From the NCBI GenBank assembly GCA_002508635.1, contig DACO01000103.1:1383-11067 (forward strand): a stretch of DNA of 9,685 nucleotides. Direction: 5' to 3'. Made by a program: the position numbers and the translations under genes. Under the pieces are notes generated by a model, which saw only the letters and a program-made list of their open reading frames with translations, was not told the DNA's origin and did no database searches. Of the stretch, positions 1 through 8,005 are shown in pieces. Position 1 is the stretch's first letter; each line of letters opens with the position of its first letter. Origin of the DNA: Methanolobus sp. UBA118 (GTDB taxonomy: Archaea; Halobacteriota; Methanosarcinia; Methanosarcinales; Methanosarcinaceae).

Positions 1-348
1 CCCCTTGTAACTCCGCAACATATAAGAAATATCACGGATATTGAAGATGATCTGGTCATCGTTCCCGGAAAAGGCGGAGGGACGAATGTCCTCTTTATAA
101 AAAATCCTGACAGTTTCTATGTCAGGTACTATGATTCCAGTTACATTAATCATTGCAGAATTGCTCAGGAGATGCAACAATCGGTTCATGTCTTTGATTC
201 CTTTCTGCTGAGTACCGATATCGACGAACCTCAGGACCTGGTGGAGATCATGCTTCACGGTCATGGTTTGTCAAAATCCTATATTGACAGCAAGTTCGGT
301 ATGGAGGATAACGGCAGGGCACGGGTCAGAGTAAGCCTGTGTCAGTGA
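1..348 (+). CDS. cofC: 2-phospho-L-lactate guanylyltransferase CofC, C-terminal part (5' end outside window)
   Basis: The open frame starts before base 1 and ends at the TGA at 346-348, giving 115 residues. CofC activates 2-phospho-L-lactate with GTP to make lactyl-diphospho-guanosine, a step in making coenzyme F420, the deazaflavin hydride carrier of methanogens; it is a soluble cytoplasmic enzyme. The visible segment carries the family's glycine-rich stretch (IVPGKGGGTNVLFIKNP, about residues 20-36 of the fragment) and the later S-T-D-I-DEP-DL block (about residues 75-84), both typical of CofC C-terminal halves. Family members are a little over 200 residues, so roughly 95-105 N-terminal residues, including the first nucleotide-binding part, lie outside. 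No T-rich terminator follows; 119 bases separate it from the next gene. Identification rests on recognised motifs and is fairly secure. Confidence 0.88.
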   Translation, partial: PLVTPQHIRNITDIEDDLVIVPGKGGGTNVLFIKNPDSFYVRYYDSSYINHCRIAQEMQQSVHVFDSFLLSTDIDEPQDLVEIMLHGHGLSKSYIDSKFGMEDNGRARVRVSLCQ

Positions 349-410
349 GATAAAATCTGCTGCTGACAGGGCCGAATATCTTGCGGTTCCCGTTCTAAAA
401 GGGAAAAAAG

Positions 411-441
411 ATATACTTTCTTCAAGAATCTTCTATAAAAA
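411..441 (+). promoter_or_regulatory. Candidate promoter(s) for the ferredoxin-reductase operon
   Basis: Two AT-rich boxes precede the ferredoxin gene: ATATACTT at 411-418, after an A-rich BRE-like stretch, and TATAAAAA at 434-441. The first would place transcription start near 440 and keep the ribosome binding site (AGGTGAT, 456-462) in the transcript. The second is the better TATA match but would start transcription near 464, after that site, giving an almost leaderless GTG. The sequence alone does not decide between them. The rest of the 349-467 gap shows only a weak 5-bp inverted repeat (387-391/401-405). Confidence 0.45.
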
Positions 442-467
442 GTTACATTTAATACAGGTGATAATTG

Positions 468-641
468 GTGACCATTAAAGTGAACAAGTTCAAATGCGGA
501 TACTGCGGTGCATGTGTAGGTGTGTGCCCTGCCGGTGCGCTTGAGTTGGTCGAAACTTGGATCGAAGTGGATGATAATTGTACAAGCTGCGGGATATGTG
601 CTAAGATCTGCCCTCTGGGAGCTATTGAGGTGAGCAGGTGA
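468..641 (+). CDS. Small 2[4Fe-4S] ferredoxin, likely electron donor to the adjacent geranylgeranyl reductase
   Basis: This 57-residue protein is almost nothing but two iron-sulfur motifs: C-x2-C-x2-C-x3-C-P at residues 10-21 and again at 38-49. That pattern binds two [4Fe-4S] clusters that pass low-potential electrons in the cytoplasm. The GTG at 468 is chosen because AGGTGAT lies 5 bases upstream (456-462); a second in-frame GTG at 480 has no comparable site. The stop codon overlaps the GTG of the reductase (638-641), so the two are almost certainly co-translated. In Methanosarcina a ferredoxin encoded next to the geranylgeranyl reductase has been reported to support full lipid saturation; assigning the same role here is inference from gene order. 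Annotation pipelines often miss a gene this short. Confidence 0.9.
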   Translation: MTIKVNKFKCGYCGACVGVCPAGALELVETWIEVDDNCTSCGICAKICPLGAIEVSR

Positions 642-1852
642 AAGAATATTATGATGTGGTAGTGATAGGAGCGGGTCCTGCAGGTTCGATCACAGCTAAA
701 ACCGCAGCAGGAAAGGGTTTGAGTGTCCTTTTGATCGAGAAGAGACAGGAAATAGGAGATCCCGTAAGGTGTGCGGAAGGTGTAAGCAAGGTCTGTCTTA
801 AGAAACATATCGATCTGGACGACCGGTGGATATGTGCCGATGTCAAGGGTTCACGCATATTTTCCCCCGACGGTACAATGATAGAAATGGCAGAAGAGGT
901 TGCAGGTGCCGAGGTCGGCTATGTCCTTGAACGTAAACTGTTTGACAGGGCCCTTGCATATGAAAGTGCTAAAGCTGGTGCCGAGGTATTTGTAAAGACA
1001 AGAGCCACCGGACTCATCATCGAAGACGGTTTTGTCAGGGGTGTCAGGATAATGCACCGGGGCGAAGAACGTGAAGTCCGCTGTAAGATAGTCATTGGTG
1101 CTGATGGTGTTGAATCAAAGGTAGGCAGATGGGCAGGCATTGATACATCTCTCAAACCGGTGGATATTGAGACTTGTGCACAGTTCCTGATGAGTAATAC
1201 GGGTATAGATCAGGAATATTGCTATTTCTATCTCGGCAATGAGATGGCACCTGCAGGGTATATCTGGATCTTCCCCAAAGGTAATGGTCTGGCAAATGTA
1301 GGAATAGGTATTCTGGGAAGTAAATCCGGCCAAAAGACTGCGGTTGAATATCTTGAAGATTTTGTGGCGGATAAGTTTCCTGATGCCCGTGTCCTCGAAG
1401 TGGATGTGGGGGGTGTTCCTGTAAGTGGCAGTATAGATAAGACAATTGCAAACGGTCTGATGCTTGTGGGGGATGCTGCAAGGCAGTCCGATCCGATCAC
1501 AGGCGGAGGTATTGTCAATGCCATGGAGGCTGGTGAGATTGCCGGTGAGGTTGCCTATGAAGCAATTTCCTCAGGTGATCTTTCCGAGACAAAACTCGGG
1601 GAGTATGAGAAAAAATGGCGTTCCACAGTCGGTATGGAGATCGATAACAGTCTCATTGTCAAAAACGTGTTCATCAAATTCACCGATAAGGAACTCAACG
1701 ACCTGGCTCATTCACTAAAAAATGTCAATTTTTCAACAATGAGCCTGCTGGATCTTCTTTATGCCCTTTTCAAAGCCAACAGGAAGCTTCTGTGGGATCT
1801 GAGAGTATTGTTCAAGAACGTTGCCAAATACGGGCTTGACTTTGAACGCTGA
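638..1852 (+). CDS. Geranylgeranyl reductase (digeranylgeranylglycerophospholipid reductase family), FAD-dependent
   Basis: This 404-residue flavoprotein belongs to the family that saturates the geranylgeranyl chains of archaeal ether lipids, acting at the membrane surface. An N-terminal dinucleotide fold carries GAGPAG (11-16) and the acidic residue E34. The family block DPVRCAEGVS (41-50) includes Cys45, at the position of the conserved cysteine. The substrate-side motif YIWIFP is at 208-213, followed by NVGIGI. The second FAD motif, GLMLVGDAARQSDP, has G278-D279, then a GGG-x-V-NAMEAG helix. Length is normal for the family. The start is the GTG at 638, overlapping the ferredoxin stop, with GAGGTGA (627-633) 4 bases before it. 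The physiological donor is probably that ferredoxin. Whether it also reduces menaquinone-type or methanophenazine side chains cannot be told from sequence. Confidence 0.93.
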   Translation: MKEYYDVVVIGAGPAGSITAKTAAGKGLSVLLIEKRQEIGDPVRCAEGVSKVCLKKHIDLDDRWICADVKGSRIFSPDGTMIEMAEEVAGAEVGYVLERKLFDRALAYESAKAGAEVFVKTRATGLIIEDGFVRGVRIMHRGEEREVRCKIVIGADGVESKVGRWAGIDTSLKPVDIETCAQFLMSNTGIDQEYCYFYLGNEMAPAGYIWIFPKGNGLANVGIGILGSKSGQKTAVEYLEDFVADKFPDARVLEVDVGGVPVSGSIDKTIANGLMLVGDAARQSDPITGGGIVNAMEAGEIAGEVAYEAISSGDLSETKLGEYEKKWRSTVGMEIDNSLIVKNVFIKFTDKELNDLAHSLKNVNFSTMSLLDLLYALFKANRKLLWDLRVLFKNVAKYGLDFER

Positions 1853-1892
1853 GAAGACAGATTATACTGTCTTCTTTTTCTTATTCTTTTTT
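1853..1892 (+). terminator. Hairpin plus T-tract terminator after the reductase
   Basis: GAAGACAG (1853-1860) pairs perfectly with CTGTCTTC (1867-1874) around a 6-base ATTATA loop; an A-T pair (1852/1875) extends it into the stop codon. A T-rich run (1875-1892) follows at once. This ends the ferredoxin-reductase transcript before the convergent trkH gene. On the opposite strand the stem is not followed by T residues, so it does not look bidirectional. Confidence 0.85.
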
Positions 1893-1901
1893 ACTCCGTA
1901 T

Positions 1902-3338
1902 CTATCTTCTCCAGAATTCCGGTGTAAGCATAACAATAACCGTGAAGACCTCAAGCCTTCCTATCCACATATTTGCTATCAGTAAAAGCTTTCCAAGAGC
2001 AGGTACTACATCGAAATTGGACATGGGGCCAACAGCATTGAATCCCGGACCTATATTACCCAGTGTGGCGATGGATGCCGTGATAGAGCTTATCAGTTCC
2101 ATTCCAAGAAGAGAAAGTAATGCTGTGGATACTGCAAAGATCATCACATAGATGACGGCAAATGATACTATTGCCTGCATGATTTCTTCGGGCACTGTTT
2201 TATTGTTAAACTTGATCGGCTTTACAGCTTTTGGATGAATGGACCTGAAAAGAGCGTTCTGTGAGTACTTAAGCAGTAACAGGAACCTGACCACCTTTAT
2301 TCCTCCTGCTGTGGAACCTGCGCATCCGCCAATGAACATAACTGCGAGCAGAACGATCCTCGCAGAATCGGTCCACATGTTAAAATCAGCCGTGGCATAG
2401 CCTGTTGTTGTGACTATTGATACTACCTGGAATATGGCATACCTGAAGGAAAGCAGGATATTCTCTCCCATATCATTCCAGAGGGAAAAGGTCAGAATTG
2501 CGGTTGCAGCCAGTACTATAAGTGTATAGAATTTGAATTCATTATCTTTTATCAGGCTCTGGCGGTCAGTATACAGGGTCCTGTAATGAAGAGCGAAGTT
2601 TGCTCCTGCTATGAACATAAAGACAGTGATTATTCCTTCAATAAGAGGGCTATGGAATGCGGCGATTCCTTCTGCATAAGGGGAAAATCCACCGGTGGAC
2701 ATTGTGGTAAATGTATGTGTAACAGCATCATACAGCGACATACCGGCAAGCATTAGCAGTGCAGCCTGTATTGCGGAAATTGCGACGTAGACCGTCCAGA
2801 GGATCCTGGCGGTTTCCCTGATCCGCGGTTTTATCTTATCTTCCGTGGGACCCGGTGCTTCAGCCCGGAAAAGCTGCCTTCCGGCGACACTGAGCTTTGG
2901 AAGGATCGCTATGAAAAGCATGATGATACCCATTCCCCCAAGCCACTGGGTCATGTTACGCCAGAAAAGTATGCTTCTGGAATGACTTTCTATGTCCTGG
3001 AGGATGGTTGCTCCGGTTGTAGTGAACCCGGACATTGATTCAAAAAGAGCGTTAATAGGAGTAATTCCGTCAAGCAGGTAGGGGATTGAGCCGAAAACAG
3101 CAGCCGTAAGCCATCCAAAGGCAACAATTGCAAAGCCTTCTCTGATCTTCCAGTCACCTTCGGCCTCATATCTATATGAGATTACAATGCCCAGAACACC
3201 GGTGACCAGTATGGCAACTGCAAAGGGCAGCAGTGAATCCCCGTAGTAGAAAGCAACCAGGAGCGGTACGACCATCACAAGTCCGAGGAACCTGAGCAGA
3301 TTTCCCAGTACATTGAGTATGATCGCATAGTTCATCAT
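1902..3338 (-). CDS. trkH: TrkH family potassium uptake channel subunit
   Basis: This 478-residue integral membrane protein forms the potassium-conducting pore of a Trk/Ktr system. It shows the four-fold repeat of membrane-pore-membrane units with one selectivity-filter loop each: SGFTTTGAT (103-111), TMSTGGFS (212-219), VTTTGYA (309-315) and ATLGNIGPG (424-432). Between the third and fourth units lies the conserved GGCAGSTAGGIKVVR segment (337-351), the gating region of TrkH. Hydrophobic helices fill the sequence from residue 5 to the last ten residues. Length matches the family. The start is one of two adjacent ATGs (3338 or 3335), with GGTG (3347-3350) 8 bases upstream. It follows trkA by 22 bases, so both are one operon. 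No T-tract is seen on this strand in the short gap before the convergent reductase. Confidence 0.95.
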   Translation of the reverse strand: MMNYAIILNVLGNLLRFLGLVMVVPLLVAFYYGDSLLPFAVAILVTGVLGIVISYRYEAEGDWKIREGFAIVAFGWLTAAVFGSIPYLLDGITPINALFESMSGFTTTGATILQDIESHSRSILFWRNMTQWLGGMGIIMLFIAILPKLSVAGRQLFRAEAPGPTEDKIKPRIRETARILWTVYVAISAIQAALLMLAGMSLYDAVTHTFTTMSTGGFSPYAEGIAAFHSPLIEGIITVFMFIAGANFALHYRTLYTDRQSLIKDNEFKFYTLIVLAATAILTFSLWNDMGENILLSFRYAIFQVVSIVTTTGYATADFNMWTDSARIVLLAVMFIGGCAGSTAGGIKVVRFLLLLKYSQNALFRSIHPKAVKPIKFNNKTVPEEIMQAIVSFAVIYVMIFAVSTALLSLLGMELISSITASIATLGNIGPGFNAVGPMSNFDVVPALGKLLLIANMWIGRLEVFTVIVMLTPEFWRR

Positions 3339-3360
3339 GGGGACACACCATTAAAATGAC

Positions 3361-4695
3361 TTATTTGAACAGTTTTTCCACCTGAGTATTTGCGGATTGA
3401 AGGGCAAACACAACTACTCTGTCTCCTTCTTCAATTACATATTCACCACGGGGAACGACAGTGTTTCCTTTGTGGACCACCATACTGACAATGGCTCCTG
3501 GCGGGAACTTGACGCTTTTAAGTGGTTTTCCTACAATTTTTGATTTTTTGGAAGTGGTATATTCTATTATCTCTGCTTTTTCTCCTTCTATGGTGGTAAC
3601 TGTCTCGATTCCCTGGCCCATTGTCAGTTTCAGAACCTCGCTGACTGTGGCCTGCCTGGGACTTACAGCACTGTCCACACCTACCATCTCAAAAAGGGAT
3701 ACATAGTCCGAGCGGTCAGCTCTTGCTATTACTTTCTGAACGCCAAGCTGTTTGGCGATCAGTGCACAGAGAAGGTTTTTCTCATCGCTGTTTGTTACCG
3801 CTATGACAACATCCATTTCTCCGACACCTTCTTCCTTGAGAAGGTTGATATCGGTGCCGTCACCATTGAGCACAAGGGTGTTGGGAAGCTCATCTGCTAT
3901 CTGGGTGGAGCGTTCCTTATCAGCCTCTATGACCTTCAGATCGAACTCACCTTTGGATACAAGTTTTGCAAGGTAGAAGCCTACGATCCCGCCTCCTATT
4001 ATCATGACCTTGCTTCGCCCGCCGACCTTTTCACCGAACTTGTCACGTACATCTTTCATGGCAGCAGGCTTTCCGATGACGACGATGTGATCATTCTCCT
4101 GTATCTTATCCTCGCCATGTGGGATTATTACTTCAGAGTCCCTGAAAAGAGCACTTACAATACAGCAATTGGCCATGTGAAGTTCCTGTAACTCTTTTCC
4201 CACAAGCTGACTGGCATCGGATACGGCAAATTCCATCATCTCAACCTTTCCCTCTGCAAAATATTCCGCTCCTATGGCATAGGGAATCGAAAGTATCTCT
4301 GCGACTTCCGAGGCCAGCGTGAGTTCGGGGCATATCATGGTATCTATGCCGATCTGGGTACGTTTTGCAACGGGTTTATCAATATAATCGGGATTACTGA
4401 CCCTTGCAACGGTATTCAGCTTTCCGTCATCCTTTACAATAAGTTTTGATGCCATGCAGGCGACAATGTTGACCTCATCCGATCCGGTAACGGCCACAAG
4501 TAGATCCGTGTTTTCCAGAGCCCGGGTAAGTATGGATACATTGGCACCGTTGCCCTGTATTACCTGAACATCGAGTTCATTGGCACGCTCGCATGCTTCC
4601 TCGCTCTGGTCAATGATAACAACATCATTTGCCTGGTGAAGTGCTTTTGCAATATGATAACCGACTTCACCGGCTCCGATGATTACAATTTTCAT
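3361..4695 (-). CDS. trkA: TrkA, two-RCK-domain regulatory subunit of the potassium uptake system
   Basis: This 444-residue cytoplasmic protein gates TrkH in response to bound nucleotides. It is a tandem duplication of RCK units. The first Rossmann fold has GAGEVG (7-12) with the ribose-binding acid D29; the second has GGGIVG (234-239) with acid E257. A TrkA-C subdomain follows each fold, about 140-220 and 360-444; both end in the family's E-x-D-x-V-V-V pattern (NDHIVVIG at 201-208, EGDRVVVF at 423-430). Length is typical of full-size TrkA rather than single-RCK KtrA. ATG at 4695 is preceded by GAAGGA (4701-4706) at a 5-base spacing. Being first in an operon with trkH, it supplies the matching subunit for the channel. 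NAD/NADH or ATP/ADP are the usual family ligands; which one acts here is not visible. Confidence 0.95.
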   Translation of the reverse strand: MKIVIIGAGEVGYHIAKALHQANDVVIIDQSEEACERANELDVQVIQGNGANVSILTRALENTDLLVAVTGSDEVNIVACMASKLIVKDDGKLNTVARVSNPDYIDKPVAKRTQIGIDTMICPELTLASEVAEILSIPYAIGAEYFAEGKVEMMEFAVSDASQLVGKELQELHMANCCIVSALFRDSEVIIPHGEDKIQENDHIVVIGKPAAMKDVRDKFGEKVGGRSKVMIIGGGIVGFYLAKLVSKGEFDLKVIEADKERSTQIADELPNTLVLNGDGTDINLLKEEGVGEMDVVIAVTNSDEKNLLCALIAKQLGVQKVIARADRSDYVSLFEMVGVDSAVSPRQATVSEVLKLTMGQGIETVTTIEGEKAEIIEYTTSKKSKIVGKPLKSVKFPPGAIVSMVVHKGNTVVPRGEYVIEEGDRVVVFALQSANTQVEKLFK

Positions 4696-4753
4696 ATTAT
4701 TCCTTCATAATACGTGTAGTTGATAGAACAAACACGCCATATATCCGGTATTG

Positions 4754-4764
4754 CTTTTTAAACC
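4754..4764 (-). promoter_or_regulatory. TATA box for the trkA-trkH operon
   Basis: On the minus strand the sequence reads GGTTTAAAAAG, a good archaeal TATA box (TTTAAAAA at 4755-4762). Standard spacing predicts transcription start near 4732, leaving a leader of about 37 bases that contains the GAAGGA ribosome binding site. It lies just past the dnaJ terminator tracts, as expected of an independent promoter. Confidence 0.65.
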
Positions 4765-4779
4765 TTACCGTTATATCGG

Positions 4780-4800
4780 AAAAAAAGAAATAAAAAAAGA
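4780..4800 (-). terminator. Poly-T terminator of the grpE-dnaK-dnaJ operon
   Basis: Read on the minus strand, two runs of seven T residues separated by a short ATTTC spacer begin about 25 bases after the dnaJ stop codon. Archaeal RNA polymerase terminates at such T-tracts without needing a hairpin, and none is obvious here. The tracts lie between the dnaJ stop and the trkA TATA box. Confidence 0.75.
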
Positions 4801-4824
4801 TTTTGCATACTCGGACTTTGAATT

Positions 4825-5994
4825 TTAATCAAATGCTTCCTTTACTTTGTCGAATATGCCCTTGCCACCTTTGGTATGCTTTGCCTGCTTACCTTCTGTT
4901 GCAAGGTTTAGTTTCTTGAAAAGCTCTTTCTGCTCGTCGTTGAGTTTTGTAGGTGTCCTTACAACGACCCTAACAAGCTGGTCACCCTGGCCGCGTCCAT
5001 GCAGGTATGGCATTCCCTTGCCCTTCAGGCGTAATATGGAATGGGTCTGGGTTCCGGGCTTGATGTTCATTTTGACTTTCCCGTGCAGTGTCGGGACCAT
5101 CACATCATCGCCAAGGGCTGCCTGGGTGAAGTTGATCGGCAGCTCATACAGTATATCATCTCCGGCACGCTCGAATAGCTTATGGGGTTCAACATGGATG
5201 ACCACGTAAAGGTCACCTGGCGGAGCACCCGGACTTCCATCCTCTCCTTCCCCGCTTATCTTTAAACGCATTCCGTTATCCGCACCCTTGGGTATCTTTA
5301 CGGAGATCTTGCGTACCTTTTTCTGCTTTCCTGTACCTCTGCACGCTGCACAGGGATCTTCTATGATCTGGCCCGTACCATGACATGTATTACATGTGGT
5401 TGTTGACATGAAGCGTCCGAAGGGTGTATTACGGGCATGTGTGACCTGGCCCGATCCCTGGCATGTGCTACATGTTTTGGGTTCTGTGCCCGGCTTTGCA
5501 CCGGTTCCGCCACATACTTCACATCTTTCAGCTCTGGGGACATTGATCTGTGTCTCGGTTCCCTTTGCAGCCTGATCAAGTGTGATCGTCATATCATATC
5601 GCAGATCAGAACCTCTTACAGGTCCACGGCGTTGCTGTCCGCCACCAAAACCTCCGAAGCCACCGAAACCTCCGAAGGCGCCACCGAAAATACCGCCGAG
5701 GATGTCTTCAAGGTCTTCGAAACCTCTGAAGTCAGCATTTCTGAATATATCTTCCTGGCTGTAACGACTATCAATACCGGCATGACCGAAACGATCGTAC
5801 TGCTCTCTCTTCTCGGCATCGGACAGAACAGCATATGCCTCGGATATCTCTTTGAATCTCTCCTCAGCATCCGCTTCTTTGTTCTTGTCCGGATGGTACT
5901 TCATCGCAAGTTTACGATATGCTTTTTTGATCTCAGCTTCTGTTGCATCTTTCGATACACCGAGTATTTCATAATAATCGCGTGTAGTGGACAT
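4825..5994 (-). CDS. dnaJ: DnaJ (Hsp40) type I co-chaperone
   Basis: This 389-residue co-chaperone delivers unfolded proteins to DnaK and stimulates its ATPase. The J domain covers about residues 5-70, with the catalytic HPD at 34-36. A Gly/Phe-rich linker follows (about 99-119, repeats of GGF). The zinc domain has all four CxxCxGxG motifs, with cysteine pairs at 158/161, 175/178, 201/204 and 215/218, so it is a full type I DnaJ. The C-terminal substrate-binding barrels fill about 225-345, and a short Lys-rich tail ends the protein. ATG at 5994 has AGGA (6002-6005) 7 bases upstream. The gene lies 83 bases after dnaK, with a hairpin in the gap, and is the last gene of the chaperone operon. As for other archaeal dnaJ genes, a bacterial origin by transfer is likely. 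Confidence 0.97.
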   Translation of the reverse strand: MSTTRDYYEILGVSKDATEAEIKKAYRKLAMKYHPDKNKEADAEERFKEISEAYAVLSDAEKREQYDRFGHAGIDSRYSQEDIFRNADFRGFEDLEDILGGIFGGAFGGFGGFGGFGGGQQRRGPVRGSDLRYDMTITLDQAAKGTETQINVPRAERCEVCGGTGAKPGTEPKTCSTCQGSGQVTHARNTPFGRFMSTTTCNTCHGTGQIIEDPCAACRGTGKQKKVRKISVKIPKGADNGMRLKISGEGEDGSPGAPPGDLYVVIHVEPHKLFERAGDDILYELPINFTQAALGDDVMVPTLHGKVKMNIKPGTQTHSILRLKGKGMPYLHGRGQGDQLVRVVVRTPTKLNDEQKELFKKLNLATEGKQAKHTKGGKGIFDKVKEAFD

Positions 5995-6020
5995 GTATGA
6001 TTCCTGTGAATTTCCTCTGC

Positions 6021-6066
6021 TATAAAAATATCAATGTAAGATACTGTCACAATTGCAGTATCTTAC
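6021..6066 (-). terminator. Hairpin in the dnaK-dnaJ gap: partial terminator or mRNA processing site
   Basis: A perfect 11-bp stem (6036-6046 with 6056-6066), extended by one T-G pair, encloses a 7-base loop. On the minus strand it is followed after five bases by a T-run (6024-6028). It lies 11 bases past the dnaK stop and 41 bases before the dnaJ start. It may stop part of the transcripts or protect the 3' end of a processed dnaK message. The same AT-rich run (TATTTTTATA, minus) could be read as a TATA box, but that would start transcription at about the dnaJ ATG and leave out its ribosome binding site, so a promoter is less likely. Confidence 0.6.
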
Positions 6067-6077
6067 TTGTAGTTTTC

Positions 6078-7943
6078 TTAGCTCTGCTTCTCATCGTCGT
6101 CGACTACTTCATAGTCAGCATCAACGATGTCCTCGTCAGAGGATTCTTCCGCTGAGGATGTTGCACCCTCCTCGGCTGAAGCAGCTGAAGCAGCCTCTTC
6201 CTGTGCCTTCTGGTACATTGCAGCGGATATGTCATACATGGCAGTCTGGAGGGCTTCGGTCTTGGTCTTGATATCCTCGATATCATCGCCTTCCATTGCC
6301 TTCTTCAGATCCTCCTTTGCCTCTTCGACCTTTGATTTCTGCTCGGCTGTTGCAACATCTCCGGCTTCTTCGAGGGTCTTCTCAGTTGCATTTATAAGGG
6401 ATTCTGCCGTGTTCTTGACCTCGACTTCTTCCTTACGCTTCTTATCTTCCTCTGCATGTGCTTCAGCATCCTTTACCATCCTGTCGATCTCCTCATCGCT
6501 GAGACCACCAGGCTTCTGGATGGATATGGACTGTTGCTTACCGGTTCCAAGGTCCTTTGCTGTAACATGAAGGATACCGTTCGCATCGATATCAAAAGTT
6601 ACCTCTATCTGCGGAACACCTCTTGGTGCAGGTGGAATTCCGTCAAGTGTGAACTTTCCAAGTGTCTGGTTCGCAGATGCAATACCTCTCTCACCCTGAA
6701 GTACATTTATTTCAACAGACGGCTGGCTGTCAGCAGCGGTGGAGAATATCTGGCTCTTCTTTGTGGGTATTGTCGTGTTCCTCTCGATAAGAGGTGTTGC
6801 GACTCCTCCGAGTGTCTCGATACCAAGGGTCAGCGGTGTGACATCGAGCAGGAGCACATCGTGAACCTCTCCGCTGAGAACTCCGGCCTGGACTGCCGCT
6901 CCGATAGCTACTGCTTCATCAGGATTGATGTTCTTGTAAGGGTCCTTGCCTGTGGCCTTACGTACAAGTTCAACGACTGCCGGGATCCTTGTGGAACCAC
7001 CGATAAGCAATACCTTTTCGAGGTCTGCAGGCTTGAGCTTTGCGTCCTCAAGTGCACGGTTGACAGATACCAGTGTCTTGTCGAGCAGGTCTGAGACCAT
7101 CTTCTCGAACTGTGCCCTTGTGATGTCCATATCAATATGTTTGGGCTGTCCGTCGGAATCTGCAGTAACGAAAGGCAGGTTGACGTTTGTGGATGTTGTA
7201 CTTGAAAGCTCGATCTTTGCCTTCTCTGCTGCATCCTTCAGACGCTGCATTGCAGCCTTGTCCTTAGAAAGGTCAATCCCTTCTTCCTTCTTGAATTCAT
7301 TGACAATGTGATCAACAATTCTCTTGTCGAAATCATCTCCACCAAGGTGTGTGTCACCGCTTGTGGAAAGTACCTCGAAGACTCCTTCTCCGAGCTCAAG
7401 GACGGATACATCGAATGTACCTCCTCCAAGGTCGTATACCATGATCTTGTGGTCGCCTTCTTCCTTGTCTATTCCGTAGGCAAGTGATGCTGCGGTCGGT
7501 TCGTTAATGATCCTTTTTACGTTGAAACCTGCAATGGAACCTGCGTCCTTTGTTGCCTGTCTCTGTGAGTCATCGAAATATGCAGGTACGGTAATGACAG
7601 CCTCTGTTATGGTTTCACCGAGATATGCTTCGGCATCGTCCTTGAGCTTGCGCAGGATCATTGCCGAGATCTCCTGTGGGGTGTAGTCCTTTCCATTGAG
7701 TTCTACTGTGTAATCCCCTTCACCGATGTGCCTTTTGATTGAACTTACACTGTTATCGGGATTTGTGATCACCTGTCTTTTGGCAATCTGTCCAACAAGC
7801 TTTTCCCCCTTCTTGGAAAAGGCAACAACTGAAGGTGTTGTTCTGCCACCCTCTGCATTCGGGATTATAGTAGGCTCCCCACCTTCGATAACCGCCATAC
7901 ATGAATTTGTTGTTCCAAGGTCAATTCCCAAAATCTTTCCCAT
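6078..7943 (-). CDS. dnaK: DnaK (Hsp70) chaperone
   Basis: This 621-residue ATP-driven chaperone binds exposed hydrophobic segments of unfolded proteins in the cytoplasm. The nucleotide-binding domain (1-361) shows phosphate-1 motif IDLGTTNS (7-14), connect motif NEPTAASLAYG (147-157), phosphate-2 motif DLGGGTFDVS (171-180) and adenosine motif GGSTRIPAV (315-323). The hydrophobic interdomain linker DVLLLDV is at 362-368, then the beta-sandwich substrate domain to about 505 and a helical lid. The Ala/Glu/Ser-rich tail ends in DADYEVVDDD, as in bacterial DnaK. Between SIKRHIG and the YTPQEIS block (68-93) it lacks the roughly 24-residue insert of proteobacterial DnaK, so it is of the Gram-positive type. 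ATG at 7943 is preceded by AGAGGT (7951-7956), 7 bases away. It is the middle gene of the operon. Confidence 0.98.
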   Translation of the reverse strand: MGKILGIDLGTTNSCMAVIEGGEPTIIPNAEGGRTTPSVVAFSKKGEKLVGQIAKRQVITNPDNSVSSIKRHIGEGDYTVELNGKDYTPQEISAMILRKLKDDAEAYLGETITEAVITVPAYFDDSQRQATKDAGSIAGFNVKRIINEPTAASLAYGIDKEEGDHKIMVYDLGGGTFDVSVLELGEGVFEVLSTSGDTHLGGDDFDKRIVDHIVNEFKKEEGIDLSKDKAAMQRLKDAAEKAKIELSSTTSTNVNLPFVTADSDGQPKHIDMDITRAQFEKMVSDLLDKTLVSVNRALEDAKLKPADLEKVLLIGGSTRIPAVVELVRKATGKDPYKNINPDEAVAIGAAVQAGVLSGEVHDVLLLDVTPLTLGIETLGGVATPLIERNTTIPTKKSQIFSTAADSQPSVEINVLQGERGIASANQTLGKFTLDGIPPAPRGVPQIEVTFDIDANGILHVTAKDLGTGKQQSISIQKPGGLSDEEIDRMVKDAEAHAEEDKKRKEEVEVKNTAESLINATEKTLEEAGDVATAEQKSKVEEAKEDLKKAMEGDDIEDIKTKTEALQTAMYDISAAMYQKAQEEAASAASAEEGATSSAEESSDEDIVDADYEVVDDDEKQS

Positions 7944-8005
7944 ACTAATTACCTCTTCATTAATTGATACGTACTATTATGTTCTTATTTTATTTTACAG
8001 CACTC

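Noticed and set aside
5640..5700. Short tandem repeat of GGF-coding units on the minus strand
   Set aside because: This is the normal Gly/Phe-rich linker of DnaJ, not an independent DNA repeat.
5437..6000. Long open frame of 187 codons on the plus strand opposite dnaJ
   Set aside because: It is antisense to the conserved J, Gly/Phe and zinc regions of dnaJ, and its translation is Cys/Ser-rich with no recognisable domain. The open frame follows from the codon bias of dnaJ.
6456..7094. Open frame of 212 codons on the plus strand opposite dnaK
   Set aside because: It lies wholly inside a highly conserved gene on the other strand, has no ribosome binding site that I can see, and its translation has no domain-like pattern.
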